A program made the position numbers and the translations under genes. The notes beneath the pieces are model-generated. The model did not search any database. It was given only the letters and a program-made list of their open reading frames with translations, and was not told the DNA's origin. This document shows positions 16,740 to 24,808 of a stretch of DNA of 64,000 nucleotides, in pieces. Source of the DNA: Herbiconiux aconitum (GTDB lineage: Bacteria; Actinomycetota; Actinomycetes; Actinomycetales; Microbacteriaceae); contig NZ_JANLCM010000002.1 of NCBI RefSeq assembly GCF_024979235.1, forward strand, positions 1,426,001 to 1,490,000, given 5' to 3'. Every line of letters begins with the position of its first letter. Within the stretch, counting starts at the first letter, position 1.

Positions 16740-17786
16740 TCATGTGACCACCCCTTCGGCGAGCGATCGGGGCCAGCCGACACCGGGGGTGGCGATCAGC
16801 ACGCTTGTCGGGCCGACCACCTCCCAGGCACCGAATCCGGCGGGAACGGCGAGGGCTTGGCCGCTGTGGACGGGGATCTCCTCGTCGCCCGCGAGCACGC
16901 CGTCGCCGGCCAGCACGAGAACCACGGAGTATCCGGCGGCGATGGGTACGCCGCGCGATCCGGGCGCTGCGTGCAGCACCCGGAAGTAGGGGTCGGCGGC
17001 CGGCGCGAGCATGCTCTCCGCGCGGTCGCTCCGGCCGTCGAGGTCGGATCGGGTGATCAGGCCGGCGAGCGCTTCGGGGCCCAGGGCGGCGGTCGAGACG
17101 GCCGGCATCACCTCGTCGAAGCCGAGCCCGAGGTGGGACTCTTCGCGTGTCGAGGTGGTGATCGACCACTCCAGCACGATCGAGAAGTCGGTGGGCTCCT
17201 GCACTTCGGCCACGAAGATGCCGGCGTCGATCGCGTGCACGGTGCCGGCGGGCACCACCACGCCCATGCCGCGGGAGACCTCGATGCGGTTCATCCGCGA
17301 GAGCATCCACTCCGAATCCTGCGCATCGCGGCGGCGATCGAGTTCGTCGCGATCGACCGCTTCCTTCCAACCGAGGTGAACGGCCGAGCCGGGCTCGGCG
17401 TCGAGCACGAACCACGCCTCGGTCTTGCCGTAGGGGCAGTCGAGGTGGGTCGCAGCGAAAGCGCGCGCGGGATGCACGTGCACGGGGAGGCGCTGACGGG
17501 CGTCGAGCAGCTTCACCAGGATGCCGGTGTCGGATGCGTTCGCCGCGTCGGCGTGATCCGCTCCCACCCAGCCGGCCGGGTCGTGCGCCACGAGGTCGCG
17601 CAGCAGCTCGCCGCCGTCGGTGCGGGCCAGCCCGATGTCGCTCTGGCCGGCGCGCGACACGGTGGCCGCCAGCCATTCCTCGGGCTGGTGGTCGGAGGTC
17701 TGCTCGATGCCGCGAAGGCGCGCGATCCGGTCGCCACCTCGATAGAAGTGGTCGATCAGGTTGGGGGCCAGGAAAGCCGGTCTCAT
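16740..17786 (-). CDS. Class I mannose-6-phosphate isomerase-like protein
   Basis: A 348-residue cupin-fold phosphomannose-isomerase family protein. LLDARQRLPVHVHPARAFA carries the Gln and two His metal ligands, GKTEAWFVLDAEPG the glutamate ligand, and VPAGTVHAIDAGIFVAEVQE the last histidine and active-site loop. It would interconvert mannose 6-phosphate and fructose 6-phosphate or a related aldose/ketose phosphate. The ATG at 17786 overlaps the LacI stop (ATGA) and has GAGGAGG upstream. Placement between regulator and importer suggests that it acts on the imported sugar after phosphorylation, or on the sugar itself. Confidence 0.85.
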   Translation of the reverse strand: MRPAFLAPNLIDHFYRGGDRIARLRGIEQTSDHQPEEWLAATVSRAGQSDIGLARTDGGELLRDLVAHDPAGWVGADHADAANASDTGILVKLLDARQRLPVHVHPARAFAATHLDCPYGKTEAWFVLDAEPGSAVHLGWKEAVDRDELDRRRDAQDSEWMLSRMNRIEVSRGMGVVVPAGTVHAIDAGIFVAEVQEPTDFSIVLEWSITTSTREESHLGLGFDEVMPAVSTAALGPEALAGLITRSDLDGRSDRAESMLAPAADPYFRVLHAAPGSRGVPIAAGYSVVLVLAGDGVLAGDEEIPVHSGQALAVPAGFGAWEVVGPTSVLIATPGVGWPRSLAEGVVT

Positions 17787-18856
17787 CGAGCGCCTCCTCG
17801 GGTCGCGGTTGCCGTTGCGGTTTCGGTTGCCGTTGCGGTTCCGGTTTCGGAGGTGGTCACGGGGGCGGGGATCTCGCCCGAGCCGCGCTGCAGCAGTGCG
17901 GTCGGCACGATCCATTCGCGGGGTTCGTCCGACGACGATTCGCGCCGGGCGAGCAGGCGCTCGAAGGCCGCGTTGCCGATGAGGAACGGGTCTTGGTCGA
18001 TGCAGCTGACGCCCGGGCGCACCACGTCGGCGAAGGAGAAGTCGCCGAAGGCGATCATCGCCGTGTGCTGACGGTGGCTGCGGTGCAGGGCAGCGGTCAG
18101 CCCGATGGCCGCCTTCGCGTTCGAGGCGAAGAACGCGGTGGCGGGCCGGTCGAGCCCGAGCAGCCGGTCGGCCTCGCTCCGGTAGTCGAGGCTGCCGTCG
18201 ACGGTCTCAGACACCAGCTCCGGGTCGAACGGGAGCCCCGCCTCGCGCAGCACGTCGAGGTAGCCGCTCATCCGTCGTTCGATCGTGGAGAAGCGCTGGT
18301 CGCGGTCGAAGAAGGCGATGCGTTCGTGGCCGAGGTCGACGAATTGCTGCACGGCGAGCACCGTGGCGCCGCGGTCGTCGACGACGATGCTGTCGAAGCC
18401 GGCGCGGGAGCGGTCGACGGCCACCACCGGGGTGACGGTGCGGTAGGCGTCGAGGTAGGGATGCTCGGCCGCCACGGGGGCGAAGATGACGCCCGCCACC
18501 TGGTGGCCGGCGACGAGGCTGAGGAGCTGGTCGCGCTCCTGATCGCTGTCGAGGTTCGACGACGCCACGAGCACGCTGAGGCCCTCAGCGAGGGCGCGGG
18601 TCTCGATGGCGCTCACCAGGGCGGCGAAGAACGGGTCGGCCAGGGAGTCGATGACCACGCCGATCGCTCCCCCGGTGCCCGACTTGAGCGAACGCGCCGC
18701 CGTGTTGGGCACGTAACCGAGCACCTGGATGGCGTGCAGAACGCGGGCGCGGGTCTCGGGGTGCACCGCCTCTTCGGCGTTCACGACTCGCGAGACGGTC
18801 TTGATACTGACCCCGGCGCTGGCGGCCACGTCTTTGATGCCCGGGCGGCGGATCAT
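17783..18856 (-). CDS. LacI-family transcriptional repressor
   Basis: A 357-residue LacI/GalR repressor heading the ManA-ABC operon. HTH at about residues 7-26 (VAASAGVSIKTVSRVVN), hinge YVPNTAARSLKSG, then the effector core (GVVIDSLADPFFAAL, VVAVDRSRAGFDSIVVDD, FFASNAKAAIG). The last about 25 residues are a Thr/Ala/Glu low-complexity tail made by a hexanucleotide repeat. The ATG at 18856 has GAGGTGG upstream and overlaps the stop of a 25-codon leader reading frame. TGACAGCGTTGTCA at 18946 and GACAACGTTGTC at 19025 are likely its operators. Confidence 0.92.
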   Translation of the reverse strand: MIRRPGIKDVAASAGVSIKTVSRVVNAEEAVHPETRARVLHAIQVLGYVPNTAARSLKSGTGGAIGVVIDSLADPFFAALVSAIETRALAEGLSVLVASSNLDSDQERDQLLSLVAGHQVAGVIFAPVAAEHPYLDAYRTVTPVVAVDRSRAGFDSIVVDDRGATVLAVQQFVDLGHERIAFFDRDQRFSTIERRMSGYLDVLREAGLPFDPELVSETVDGSLDYRSEADRLLGLDRPATAFFASNAKAAIGLTAALHRSHRQHTAMIAFGDFSFADVVRPGVSCIDQDPFLIGNAAFERLLARRESSSDEPREWIVPTALLQRGSGEIPAPVTTSETGTATATETATATATRGGAR

Positions 18857-18930
18857 GCGACCACCTCGCGAGCGCGGCTCCGCGCTGACGGCAGTGGGAC
18901 CGCGCGGCGCGATCCGTGAATCTCCGTCAT
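18853..18930 (-). CDS. Possible 25-residue leader peptide coupled to LacI
   Basis: A short frame starting at ATG 18930 with the strongest ribosome site of the region (AGGAGGT, eight bases before) and ending in an ATGA overlap with the LacI start. The product is Arg/Ala-rich and has no known family. It lies between the operator at 18946 and the LacI gene, so it is the first frame any LacI transcript would carry. It may simply couple translation or may not be a functional peptide. Confidence 0.4.
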   Translation of the reverse strand: MTEIHGSRRAVPLPSARSRAREVVA

Positions 18931-18945
18931 TCGGTCCACCTCCTG

Positions 18946-18959
18946 TGACAGCGTTGTCA
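18946..18959. promoter_or_regulatory. LacI-type operator, proximal to the LacI-ManA-ABC operon
   Basis: TGACAGCGTTGTCA, a 14-bp near-palindrome of the GACAACGTTGTC type used by many LacI-family repressors. It overlaps the region just upstream of the leader frame. Its centre is 78 bp from the site at 19025. Confidence 0.75.
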
Positions 18960-19024
18960 TTACCGGTCGGATGGGAATTCCCACACCGCGTCCTTGCGTT
19001 GTCCGCCTATACTGGCCACACGGC

Positions 19025-19036
19025 GACAACGTTGTC
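19025..19036. promoter_or_regulatory. LacI-type operator, proximal to the kinase-HAD gene
   Basis: GACAACGTTGTC is a perfect 12-bp palindrome, about 12 bp downstream of a TATACT (19008-19013) that could be a -10 element for the plus-strand gene at 19078. With 18946 it makes a two-operator divergent control region, compatible with looping. Confidence 0.78.
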
Positions 19037-19077
19037 AAGTGGTCGCCAGGTCTCGATTCGATAACCCCGGGAGCTGC

Positions 19078-20418
19078 ATGATCGTCATCGTCGCCGGCGC
19101 AGCGGGCAGCGGCAAGAGCACCCTCGGCCGGGAACTGGCCCGATCGCTCGGCGCCGCGCTGCTCGACCTCGATTCGCTCACCAACCCGCTGCTCGAAGGT
19201 CTCGGTTCCGAACTCGCGGGCGACGCCCACTGGAACGACGCCCGACTCCGGAGCGTCGTGCGGCCCGCCCGTTATGCAGCCCTCCGCGCCATGGTGGCCG
19301 ACCAGGTTCTGGTCGGCGGCAGCGCGGTGCTGGTGGCACCGTTCACGGCCGAGTTGCTCGGCGGCATCGAGTGGCAGCACCTGGTGGGGGCAGCCGGCAC
19401 GCCGCCGCGCGTGGTATGGATGCGGGCCAGCCCGGAGCTGCTCGCCGAGCGTCGCCGCATCCGTTCGGCCGAGCGGGATGCGCACGTGGTCGACCCGCCG
19501 GCCGACCACGCGCCGCTCGTGCCGCACCTGAGCGTCGACGCATCGTTGCCGACAGCGGAGCAGCTCGCCGACGTGCTCGGGCAGCTCGGTGTCGACCCGC
19601 GGCGCGACGACGGCCACGACCGCCACGGCCGCGTCGACGGCCTCGGCACCCCGCCCGTCGGCGGCCTTGACGCCCACGGCCGCGCAGACCGCCTCGACGC
19701 TCGCGGCGCCCCGCCCGTCGAGGGCGACCGGTCGCTGCCGGCCGACTCCCCCGTCTTCGCCCGCACCTTCGCTGCGGGGCTGTTCGATCTCGACGGCACG
19801 CTGATCGACTCGACGCCCGCCGTGCTCCGCTCCTGGGCGCAGCTCAGCGAGGAGTACGGGCTCGAGACCGACCTGCTCGCCTCGGGCCACGGCCGCCCGG
19901 CCTCGCAGGTCATCGCCGCCGGCTTCCCCGAGCATCTGGCCGCCGAGGCGCTCGCCCGCGTCACCGAGATCGAGGCCGCCGATCTCGACGGCATCGTCGC
20001 GCTCGACGGCGCGGCGCGCCTGCTCGATTCCCTGCCCGATTCGGCGCGCGCCATCGTCACGAGCGGCACCCGCCTCATCGCGGGCAATCGCATCGGCGCC
20101 GCCGGCCTCACGCCGCCGGCCGTGCTCGTGACGTTCGACGACGTCACGAACGGCAAGCCGCATCCGGAGCCATTCCTCCTCGCCGCGTCGCGTCTCGGCG
20201 TCGACCCCGCGAACTGCGTCGTGTTCGAAGACGCCCCCGCCGGTCTCGCCGCCGCGAAGGCCGCCGGATGCGCGACCGTGGGCATCGTGGGCACCCACGA
20301 CGAGCACGAGCTCGACGCCGACCTGCTGGTCGACGGCCTCTTCCAGCTGCGGGTCGTGCTCCAGCCCGGCGGCGGGTTCCGCCTCGCGCCCGCTCACCTC
20401 GACCCCCACCACCCCTGA
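19078..20418 (+). CDS. P-loop kinase fused to HAD-superfamily phosphatase
   Basis: A 446-residue fusion. Residues 1-170 are a gluconate-kinase-like P-loop domain: GAAGSGKST (about 7-15), D-L-D-S after the next strand, and a Lid-like region rich in arginine (WMRASPELLAERRRIRSAERDAH). Residues about 175-225 are a Gly/Asp/Arg-rich repeat linker. Residues about 228-440 are a HAD hydrolase: FDLDGTLIDSTP (motif I), VTSGT (II), KPHPEPF (III) and FEDAPAG (IV), as in sugar or glycerol phosphatases. ATG at 19078 has GGGAG upstream. Divergent from the LacI-ManA-importer operon and behind its operator, so it probably handles the imported sugar. Kinase and phosphatase on one chain is unexpected. Confidence 0.88.
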   Translation: MIVIVAGAAGSGKSTLGRELARSLGAALLDLDSLTNPLLEGLGSELAGDAHWNDARLRSVVRPARYAALRAMVADQVLVGGSAVLVAPFTAELLGGIEWQHLVGAAGTPPRVVWMRASPELLAERRRIRSAERDAHVVDPPADHAPLVPHLSVDASLPTAEQLADVLGQLGVDPRRDDGHDRHGRVDGLGTPPVGGLDAHGRADRLDARGAPPVEGDRSLPADSPVFARTFAAGLFDLDGTLIDSTPAVLRSWAQLSEEYGLETDLLASGHGRPASQVIAAGFPEHLAAEALARVTEIEAADLDGIVALDGAARLLDSLPDSARAIVTSGTRLIAGNRIGAAGLTPPAVLVTFDDVTNGKPHPEPFLLAASRLGVDPANCVVFEDAPAGLAAAKAAGCATVGIVGTHDEHELDADLLVDGLFQLRVVLQPGGGFRLAPAHLDPHHP

Positions 20419-20421
20419 GCT

Positions 20422-20484
20422 TCGCGAGGTCGCGCTAAGTCGGCTCTCGACGCCCCGCAGGGGCGACATAGCGCTACTTCGCGA
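20422..20484. repeat. Palindromic element, GAGGTCGCGCTAAGT family, copy 1
   Basis: Inverted repeat with about 23-bp arms (20422-20444 and 20462-20484, around four mismatches). The right arm includes the stop codon and last codons of the mannitol-dehydrogenase-like gene. Core sequence GAGGTCGCGCTAAGT recurs at 36917 and, variant, at 63236. It lies between two convergent genes and may end both transcripts. Confidence 0.85.
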
Positions 20485-21955
20485 TCAACGATTCGAGGGC
20501 GCCTCTGGCGCCGAGGGCGGCGAGGCGGGCCCGCGCCTCCACGAAGGCGGTGCGGAGGCGTTCGTCGGAGCCGAGGTCGCCGAAGACCGCGGCGTAGTCG
20601 AGGAACGAGCCCGGCGCATCCGATTCGCCTGCCACGGCCGCCTGCAGGTCGTCGAGGCGTTTGTCGACCGGCTCGAGGATGCGGCCGTTGTCGGCGACAC
20701 CCTCAAGAAACCGGCTCCAGGCCGCCAGCACGAGCACCGTGCGCTCGATCGGGCCACCGGTGCGGAGCTGCTCGCGGAGCACCGGCAGCAGGAACTTCGG
20801 GATGCGCTCGGAGCCGTCGACGATCTGCCGCATCAGCGTGTCGCGGATGGCCTCGCTCGAGAAGCGTCGCATGAGCTCGGCCGTGTAGTCGTCGAGATCG
20901 ACGCCGGGCACGGGCGCGAGCGTGGGCCGGGCCTCTTCGTTCATGTAGCCGAGGAGGAAGTCGGCGAACAGCGGATCGCGGGTCACCTCGTGCACGTAGT
21001 CGGCTCCGGAGAGCAGCCCGAGGTAGCTCATCGCCTGGTGCGAGGCGTTCAGGAGCCGCAGCTTCATCACCTCGTAGGGTTCGACGTCGGCGACGAGCTG
21101 AACCCCCACCTCGCCGAATTCCGGCCGCCCGGCCGTGAAGTCGTCTTCGAGCACCCACTGCACGAACGATTCGGAGAGCACGGGCCAGCGGTCGTCGATG
21201 CCGAACTCCCGCGACACCCGTTCGAGGCCCGCCTGAGTGGTGGCCGGCGTGATGCGGTCGACCATGGAGTTGGGAAAACTCACCTCGGCGGCGATCCAGT
21301 CGGCGAGCTCCGGGTCGATCCGCGCGGCGAAGGCGAGTACGGCCGCGCGGGCCACTCGGCCGTTGCCCTGGATGTTGTCGCACGACATCACGGTGAACGG
21401 CGTCGCCCCGGCGTCGCGACGCTCGCGGAGCCCGATCACCAGAAAGCCGAGAGCGCTCGTGGGGGCGGCCCCTTCGGGCAGCGCCTCGAGGTCGGCCAAG
21501 GTCGAGGGGTCGCGGGGTTCGAACGCGCCGGTCGCGTCGTTGATGCCGTAGCCGCCCTCGGTCACGGTGAGTGAGGCGATGCGCATGCGAGGGTCGCGGA
21601 GGGCCGCGAGCACCGCATCCGCCTGTTCGGGTGCGAAGAAGTAGTCGATGATCGAGCCGATGACGCGCACCTCGGCCACGCCCTCGGGGTCGGTGGTGAC
21701 GAGGGTGTAGAGCCCGTCTTGCGCGCCGAGGGCGTCGCGCATCGCGCGGTCGCCGGGCAGGGTGCCGACGCCCACGATGCCCCAATCGGATGCGCCGTGC
21801 CGCAGCACCCGGTCGACGAACATCGCCTCGTGGGAGCGGTGGAAGGCGCCGACACCGAAGTGCACGATGCCGGGGCTCACCGCGCTGCGGTCGTAGCCGG
21901 GGAGGGCGACAGCGGGGTCGAGGGAGCCCAGGGTGTGGGCGTCGAGGGTGGTCAT
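20474..21955 (-). CDS. Mannitol 2-dehydrogenase/fructuronate reductase-family enzyme
   Basis: A 493-residue polyol-specific long-chain dehydrogenase. HFGVGAFHRSHEAMF (about 32-46) is the Rossmann-entry signature, DNIQGNG near 202 and SFPNSMVDRITP near 239 are family motifs, and KLRLLNASHQAMSYLG near 304 contains the catalytic lysine, asparagine and histidine. It would oxidise mannitol, arabinitol or a similar polyol to the ketose with NAD. GGAGG precedes the ATG. The frcK-like kinase at 22079 lies upstream in the same direction, giving a polyol-to-ketose-phosphate pair. Confidence 0.92.
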   Translation of the reverse strand: MTTLDAHTLGSLDPAVALPGYDRSAVSPGIVHFGVGAFHRSHEAMFVDRVLRHGASDWGIVGVGTLPGDRAMRDALGAQDGLYTLVTTDPEGVAEVRVIGSIIDYFFAPEQADAVLAALRDPRMRIASLTVTEGGYGINDATGAFEPRDPSTLADLEALPEGAAPTSALGFLVIGLRERRDAGATPFTVMSCDNIQGNGRVARAAVLAFAARIDPELADWIAAEVSFPNSMVDRITPATTQAGLERVSREFGIDDRWPVLSESFVQWVLEDDFTAGRPEFGEVGVQLVADVEPYEVMKLRLLNASHQAMSYLGLLSGADYVHEVTRDPLFADFLLGYMNEEARPTLAPVPGVDLDDYTAELMRRFSSEAIRDTLMRQIVDGSERIPKFLLPVLREQLRTGGPIERTVLVLAAWSRFLEGVADNGRILEPVDKRLDDLQAAVAGESDAPGSFLDYAAVFGDLGSDERLRTAFVEARARLAALGARGALESLIAK

Positions 21956-22078
21956 CGTGTCCTCCGGTCGAGGTGGGTCGGCGGGTGTGGTGGCGGGCGG
22001 GTGGTCGGGGTGGCGGGAGGCGGCGGTCGGGAGGTCGGGTGGCGGCTGGCGGGAGTCGGATGCGGGCGGGCGGCGCGC

Positions 22079-22729
22079 TCAGAGCACCGTGGTCAGGTGC
22101 AGCAGCAGGCCGGCGTTGCCCCGGGTGGCATCGACCACCGTGGCGTTCTTCTCGTCGACGTCGTGCACCCACCGGGCGGAGTCGGCCGGCGAGTGTCCGT
22201 AGGAGACGCGGCGGCGAACCAGCCTGTCGTGGCGGAGCTCCGGCGAGACGTCGACGAACCACGACTCGTGCAGGTGCTCGCGCACGGCGCGCCAGCCGTG
22301 GTCGTCGGCCAGAAGGTAGTTGCCCTCGGTGATCACGAGCGGCACGGATGCCGGCACCGGAACCGCGCTGCCGATCGACTCCTCGAGTGCGCGATCGAAG
22401 ACCGGCGCGTAGACCGTGCTACCACCGGTGTCACCGAGCCGACTGAGCAGAGCGACGAAGCCGCCCACGTCGAAGGTGTCGGGGGCGCCTTTGCGGTCGC
22501 GGCGGCCGAGGCGTTCGAGTTCCTGATTGGCGAAATGGAAGCCGTCCTGCCCCACGAGCACCGCCTGCCCCTCGAGGCCGGCGATGAGCGCGGCGCAGAG
22601 TGTCGACTTGCCGGCTCCCGGAGTGCCGGCGATGCCGAGGATGCGTCGCTCGCCGCTCGCGATGAGCGCGCGGCAGCGGTCGAGCAGCTCGTCGAGGGTG
22701 ACGGCGGTCGCCTCGGTCTGATCGCTCAC
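22079..22729 (-). CDS. P-loop nucleoside/carbohydrate kinase family protein (FrcK-like)
   Basis: A 216-residue kinase of the uridine-kinase/pantothenate-kinase-like P-loop family. GTPGAGKST (about 34-42), VGQDGFHF (about 58-65), RKGAPDTFDVGGF and ITEGNYLL are characteristic; RLVRRRVSYGHS is the lid region. Members of this group sit in fructose/polyol operons of proteobacteria and actinobacteria. GTG at 22729 has GGAG seven bases upstream. First gene of a minus-strand pair with the mannitol-dehydrogenase-like enzyme; the 123-bp spacer holds G-rich GGTGGCGGG-like repeats. Confidence 0.85.
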   Translation of the reverse strand: MSDQTEATAVTLDELLDRCRALIASGERRILGIAGTPGAGKSTLCAALIAGLEGQAVLVGQDGFHFANQELERLGRRDRKGAPDTFDVGGFVALLSRLGDTGGSTVYAPVFDRALEESIGSAVPVPASVPLVITEGNYLLADDHGWRAVREHLHESWFVDVSPELRHDRLVRRRVSYGHSPADSARWVHDVDEKNATVVDATRGNAGLLLHLTTVL

Positions 22730-22827
22730 TGCTGTTCTCCTGGTCGTCGTCGACGGATTCGGAACGTGCCGGGATGACAGTCCGCCGGGCCCACCGTACG
22801 CAGGCTACTGCTCCGCTGTCAATCGAA

Positions 22828-22867
22828 ATGACACCGGTGACACGAATATTCATGACACGGGTGTCAT
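22828..22867. promoter_or_regulatory. Paired operators between the polyol operon and the SDR-LacI operon
   Basis: ATGACACCGGTGACAC (22828-22843) and ATGACACGGGTGTCAT (22852-22867), 24 bp apart; the second is a near-perfect palindrome. A TATGAT at 22885-22890 could be the -10 box of the plus-strand SDR gene, with the second site covering the -35 region. They match the ATGACATCGATGACAT pair at 2751-2800. Confidence 0.75.
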
Positions 22868-22926
22868 CCGCGTCATTCCGTGGTTATGATGGTGCGGCCA
22901 TCACCTCTCGTTCGAACGGAAGAACC

Positions 22927-23655
22927 ATGACTGACTTCAACGGCCGCACCATCCTCGTCACCGGGGCATCCGGCGGCATCGGAGGCGCGACGGTGCGCCA
23001 CCTTGTCGAGGCGAACGCCACGGTGCTGGCCGCAGGCCGCAACGTCGAGCAGCTCGAGAGGGTGGCCGCCGAGACCGGCGCGACGCCGCTGCCCTTCGAT
23101 CTCACGAGCGAGGAGAGCATCCGCGACGCCATCGAGGGCCGCGACATCTGGGGCGTCGTCAACTCGGGCGGCTGGGGCGGCGAGATCGCCACTCCGCAGG
23201 AGTCCGACATCGAAGTCTTCGACAAGGTCATGGCCATCAACGCCCGTGGTTCGCTGCTGGTCACGAAATACGCGTCGCGCGAGATGATCCGGCAGGAGAA
23301 GGGCGGGGCCATCGTCAACATCTCGAGCCAGGCCAGCCTCGTCGCCCTCGTCGGCCACATCGCCTACGGCTCGTCGAAGGCCGCGCTCGACAACATCACG
23401 CGCGTCTCGGCGCTCGAACTCGGGCCGTTCAACATCCGCGTGAACAGCGTGAACCCCACGGTCATCATGACGCCCATGTCGGCCTGGTACTGGGGCCGGC
23501 CCGAGATCGAGGGGCCCTACCTCGAGCAGATGCCCCTCGGCCGGTGGGCGACCGTCGACGAGATCGCCGCCCCCGTGGTCTTTCTGCTGAGCGACGCCGC
23601 GACCATGATCTCGGGCGTCTCGCTGCCCATCGACGGAGGGTACACGGCCCGCTGA
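22927..23655 (+). CDS. SDR resembling L-xylulose reductase (DCXR-type)
   Basis: A 242-residue SDR. TGASGGIG (about 12-19), an AAGR stretch after strand two that favours NADP(H), SSQASL and YGSSK for catalysis, and ELGPFNIRVNSVNPTVIMTPM, which closely matches the L-xylulose reductase/carbonyl reductase branch. The usual NNAG motif is replaced by NSGGWGG. GGAAGA lies before ATG at 22927. Divergent from the polyol dehydrogenase-kinase pair and followed by a LacI gene, so probably part of pentitol/ketose interconversion. Substrate inferred only. Confidence 0.88.
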   Translation: MTDFNGRTILVTGASGGIGGATVRHLVEANATVLAAGRNVEQLERVAAETGATPLPFDLTSEESIRDAIEGRDIWGVVNSGGWGGEIATPQESDIEVFDKVMAINARGSLLVTKYASREMIRQEKGGAIVNISSQASLVALVGHIAYGSSKAALDNITRVSALELGPFNIRVNSVNPTVIMTPMSAWYWGRPEIEGPYLEQMPLGRWATVDEIAAPVVFLLSDAATMISGVSLPIDGGYTAR

Positions 23656-23698
23656 TCCGCCGATCCACTGGGCTGCTGATGCAGATCCGCAGATTCAC

Positions 23699-23741
23699 TG
23701 ATCCGCTTATCCGCTTATCCGCTTATCCACTCATCCGCTGA
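23699..23741 (+). repeat. Octamer repeat after the SDR stop codon
   Basis: Tandem TTATCCGC units (three, plus degenerate GATCCGC and TCATCCGC copies) follow the stop of the SDR gene. The gene itself ends CGCTGATCCGC, and the array ends again in CGCTGA, so the array looks derived from the gene's 3' end. Confidence 0.7.
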
Positions 23742-23824
23742 CCCGCCCAACGAGGTGACCCCGCCTCGCCACTGAATCGAACGGATGCCCACCAGCCGGC
23801 GGGCGCCAGACCCCGGGAGGTCGC

Positions 23825-24808
23825 ATGGCCACGATGCGTGAGGTGGCGGCCGCGGCGGGCGTGAGCCCGAAGACCGTGTCGCGCGTGCTCAACGACGACC
23901 CCCACGTGCTGCCGGCCACCCGACGGCAGGTCGAGGAGTCGATGCGCGCGCTCGACTACGTGCCGAACCTCTTCGCCACGGCGTTCCGATCGGGGCGCTC
24001 ACCCGTTGTGGGCGTGGCCGTTCCCGACATCGTCGACCCGTTCTTCGCGGCGATCGTGAACGCGGTCGAAGAGGCGGCCCTCGCCGAAGACCTGTCGACG
24101 CTCGTCACGAGCCTCGGGCACGATCCGGCGCGGGAGCGGCCCGCCCTCGAGTCGGTGCTGCGCCGGCAGCTCTCGGGGCTGGTGGTGGCGCCGATCACGA
24201 ACGACCACGCCTTCCTCAAGCCCTGGGCGGCACGCATCCCGATCGCCTTCGTCGACCGCGCGCCGGGAGGGCTGGTGGCCGACGCCTTCCTCCAAGACGA
24301 CCGCGGCGGTGCCCGGGAAGCCACCGCGCATCTGATCGGGCACGGGCACACGCGCATCGGCTTTCTCGGCGACGCGCTCTCGGCCCCCACCATCGCCGCG
24401 CGTCTCGAGGGCTACCAGGAAGCGCTGGCCGACGCCGGGCTCTCGTTCGATCCCGCGCTCGTGGCGCTCGGTGCGGCAACCCGCCCCGGCGCGGCCGACG
24501 CGCTCGCCCGCCTCCGCGCTACTGGGCTGGGCGTGACCGCGGTGTTCTCGTCGGATGCCCGCTGCACGATGGCCGCCGTGCCCGCCATCACGGCGCATCC
24601 GATCGCCCTCACGGCCTTCGGCGACTTCCCGCTCGCCGATTCGCTCACCCCCTCGATCACCGTCGTCGCCCAAGATCCGGCGACGCTCGGCCGACTCGCC
24701 GCCGCGCGTCTGGTGGAGCGGGCGGCGCATCCGGGCCGCCGCCTCCGCCGGCGCACGGTGCTCCCGGTCGCCCTCGTCGAGCGCGACTCCTGCCGCATCC
24801 CGGCCTGA
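23825..24808 (+). CDS. LacI-family transcriptional repressor
   Basis: A 327-residue LacI/GalR repressor with HTH at about residues 5-24 (AAAAGVSPKTVSRVLN), hinge YVPNLFATAFRSGRS, and an effector core (GVAVPDIVDPFFAAIV, FVDRAPGGLVADAF, FGDFPLADSLTP). It is a near neighbour in sequence of the truncated gene at 1-336, with the same recognition helix. GGAGG precedes the ATG. Follows the L-xylulose-reductase-like SDR in the same direction; the paired operators at 22828-22867 are its likely targets. Its last 38 bases with stop are copied twice more downstream. Confidence 0.92.
   Translation: MATMREVAAAAGVSPKTVSRVLNDDPHVLPATRRQVEESMRALDYVPNLFATAFRSGRSPVVGVAVPDIVDPFFAAIVNAVEEAALAEDLSTLVTSLGHDPARERPALESVLRRQLSGLVVAPITNDHAFLKPWAARIPIAFVDRAPGGLVADAFLQDDRGGAREATAHLIGHGHTRIGFLGDALSAPTIAARLEGYQEALADAGLSFDPALVALGAATRPGAADALARLRATGLGVTAVFSSDARCTMAAVPAITAHPIALTAFGDFPLADSLTPSITVVAQDPATLGRLAAARLVERAAHPGRRLRRRTVLPVALVERDSCRIPA

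Noticed and set aside
18853..20469. Long minus-strand frame opposite the kinase-HAD gene
   Set aside because: Composition is that of a shadow; the plus-strand gene has both kinase and HAD motifs. Only the last 25 codons were kept as a possible leader.
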